From: an uncultured Marvinbryantia sp.
Lineage (GTDB): Bacteria; Bacillota; Clostridia; Lachnospirales; Lachnospiraceae
Direction: 5' to 3'
NCBI GenBank assembly: GCA_934394985.1
Contig: CAKRRF010000073.1
Coordinates: forward strand, 1-6,230
Length of the DNA stretch: 6,230 nucleotides
The translations under genes were made by a program, and so were the position numbers. Under the pieces are notes generated by a model that saw only the letters and a program-made list of their open reading frames with translations, was not told where the DNA came from and did not search any database. How positions within the stretch are numbered: position 1 is the stretch's first letter; each line of letters opens with the position of its first letter. This document shows, piece by piece, positions 5,932-6,230 of the stretch.

Positions 5932-6230
5932 ATGGATTATACGAATAATTCCTGTTGTTGTGGTGAAGCAGAATATTTTTCCGGATGTCTGATTTGTGGT
6001 GCTCCTATTACGTATCATGCTGAAAGCTCTATTCAGACGTGCAGCATCTGCCATAAAGAACAATTAACCAATGCGGTCTGTGAAAATGGTCACTTTATCT
6101 GTGATGCCTGTCATAGCTATGGCACATATGCTCCGGTAATCACGACACTCAGGGACAGTACAGAAAAAGATGCTTTGCTTCTTCTGGAAAAAATTATGGA
6201 TCTTCCATCTGTACATATGCATGGACCGGA
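5932..6230 (+). CDS. Cys-rich DUF5714-type protein, N-terminal part (C-terminus beyond window)
   Basis: The ATG follows GGAGG with eight bases of spacing. The 99 complete codons encode a soluble-looking protein rich in cysteine: CCC at 8-10, CLIC at 19-22, CSIC at 37-40, C50 and H54 (CENGH), then CDACH at 57-61. These paired CxxC units look like a zinc-ribbon or metal-binding module. The window ends inside MHGP (96-99). The C-x-x-GH-F-CD-CH arrangement followed by an MHGPE-type motif is what I recall of the DUF5714 family of anaerobic bacteria and archaea, whose function is not established to my knowledge. Assignment is from memory of the pattern, not a search. It is transcribed away from the ATPase operon, back to back with the riboswitch promoter. 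Nothing visible ties it to manganese beyond position and its metal-binding look. Confidence 0.8.
   Translation, partial: MDYTNNSCCCGEAEYFSGCLICGAPITYHAESSIQTCSICHKEQLTNAVCENGHFICDACHSYGTYAPVITTLRDSTEKDALLLLEKIMDLPSVHMHGP

Noticed and set aside
5872..6063. Minus-strand frame of 63 codons across the right promoter and start of the DUF5714-like gene
   Set aside because: No ribosome binding site or domain; it overlaps a well-supported plus-strand gene with a conserved Cys pattern.

Overview
The window looks like a stretch of a low-to-mid GC Gram-positive genome, most likely an anaerobic Clostridia/Lachnospiraceae-type Firmicute. This rests on strong AGGAGG-type ribosome binding sites, sigma-A-like promoters, a yybP-ykoY leader upstream of a P-type ATPase, a compact half-size EamA protein, and a Cys-rich DUF5714-like protein. 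The genus is not determined, and the assignment is inference from gene style rather than a search.

Layout. Four genes lie on the minus strand and read right to left: a P2-type cation (Ca2+/Mn2+) ATPase (2984-5605), an AI-2E/PerM-family membrane protein (1770-2984), a single-domain EamA transporter (1297-1710) and a secreted metallophosphatase/5'-nucleotidase (1-1259, cut by the left edge). The ATPase and AI-2E genes overlap by one base, and the other gaps are 59 and 37 bases with no visible terminator, so this may be one transcription unit. On the right, a divergent plus-strand gene (5932 to the edge) encodes the N-terminus of a Cys-rich DUF5714-type protein.

The control region (5609-5931) is the most informative part. 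Reading on the minus strand it contains a sigma-A promoter, a complete yybP-ykoY (manganese-sensing) riboswitch aptamer that starts about where transcription should start, and an intrinsic terminator whose 5' arm is the same RNA segment as the 3' strand of aptamer helix P1. Formation of P1 and of the terminator are therefore mutually exclusive, which is the arrangement of an ON switch: metal-bound aptamer, no terminator, ATPase expressed. A short inverted repeat and an extended -10 promoter for the plus-strand gene sit back to back with this promoter.

Working model (inference): excess Mn2+ turns on a cation-exporting ATPase and the co-transcribed AI-2E-family protein. The ATPase carries the one-ion binding-site pattern of the Listeria LMCA1/PMCA type, so its sequence alone would name it a Ca2+ pump, while its leader argues for a role in Mn2+ (or mixed Mn2+/Ca2+) efflux. 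No wholly new system is evident; the interest lies in the regulation and in the mismatch between the regulator's ligand and the pump's likely automatic annotation.
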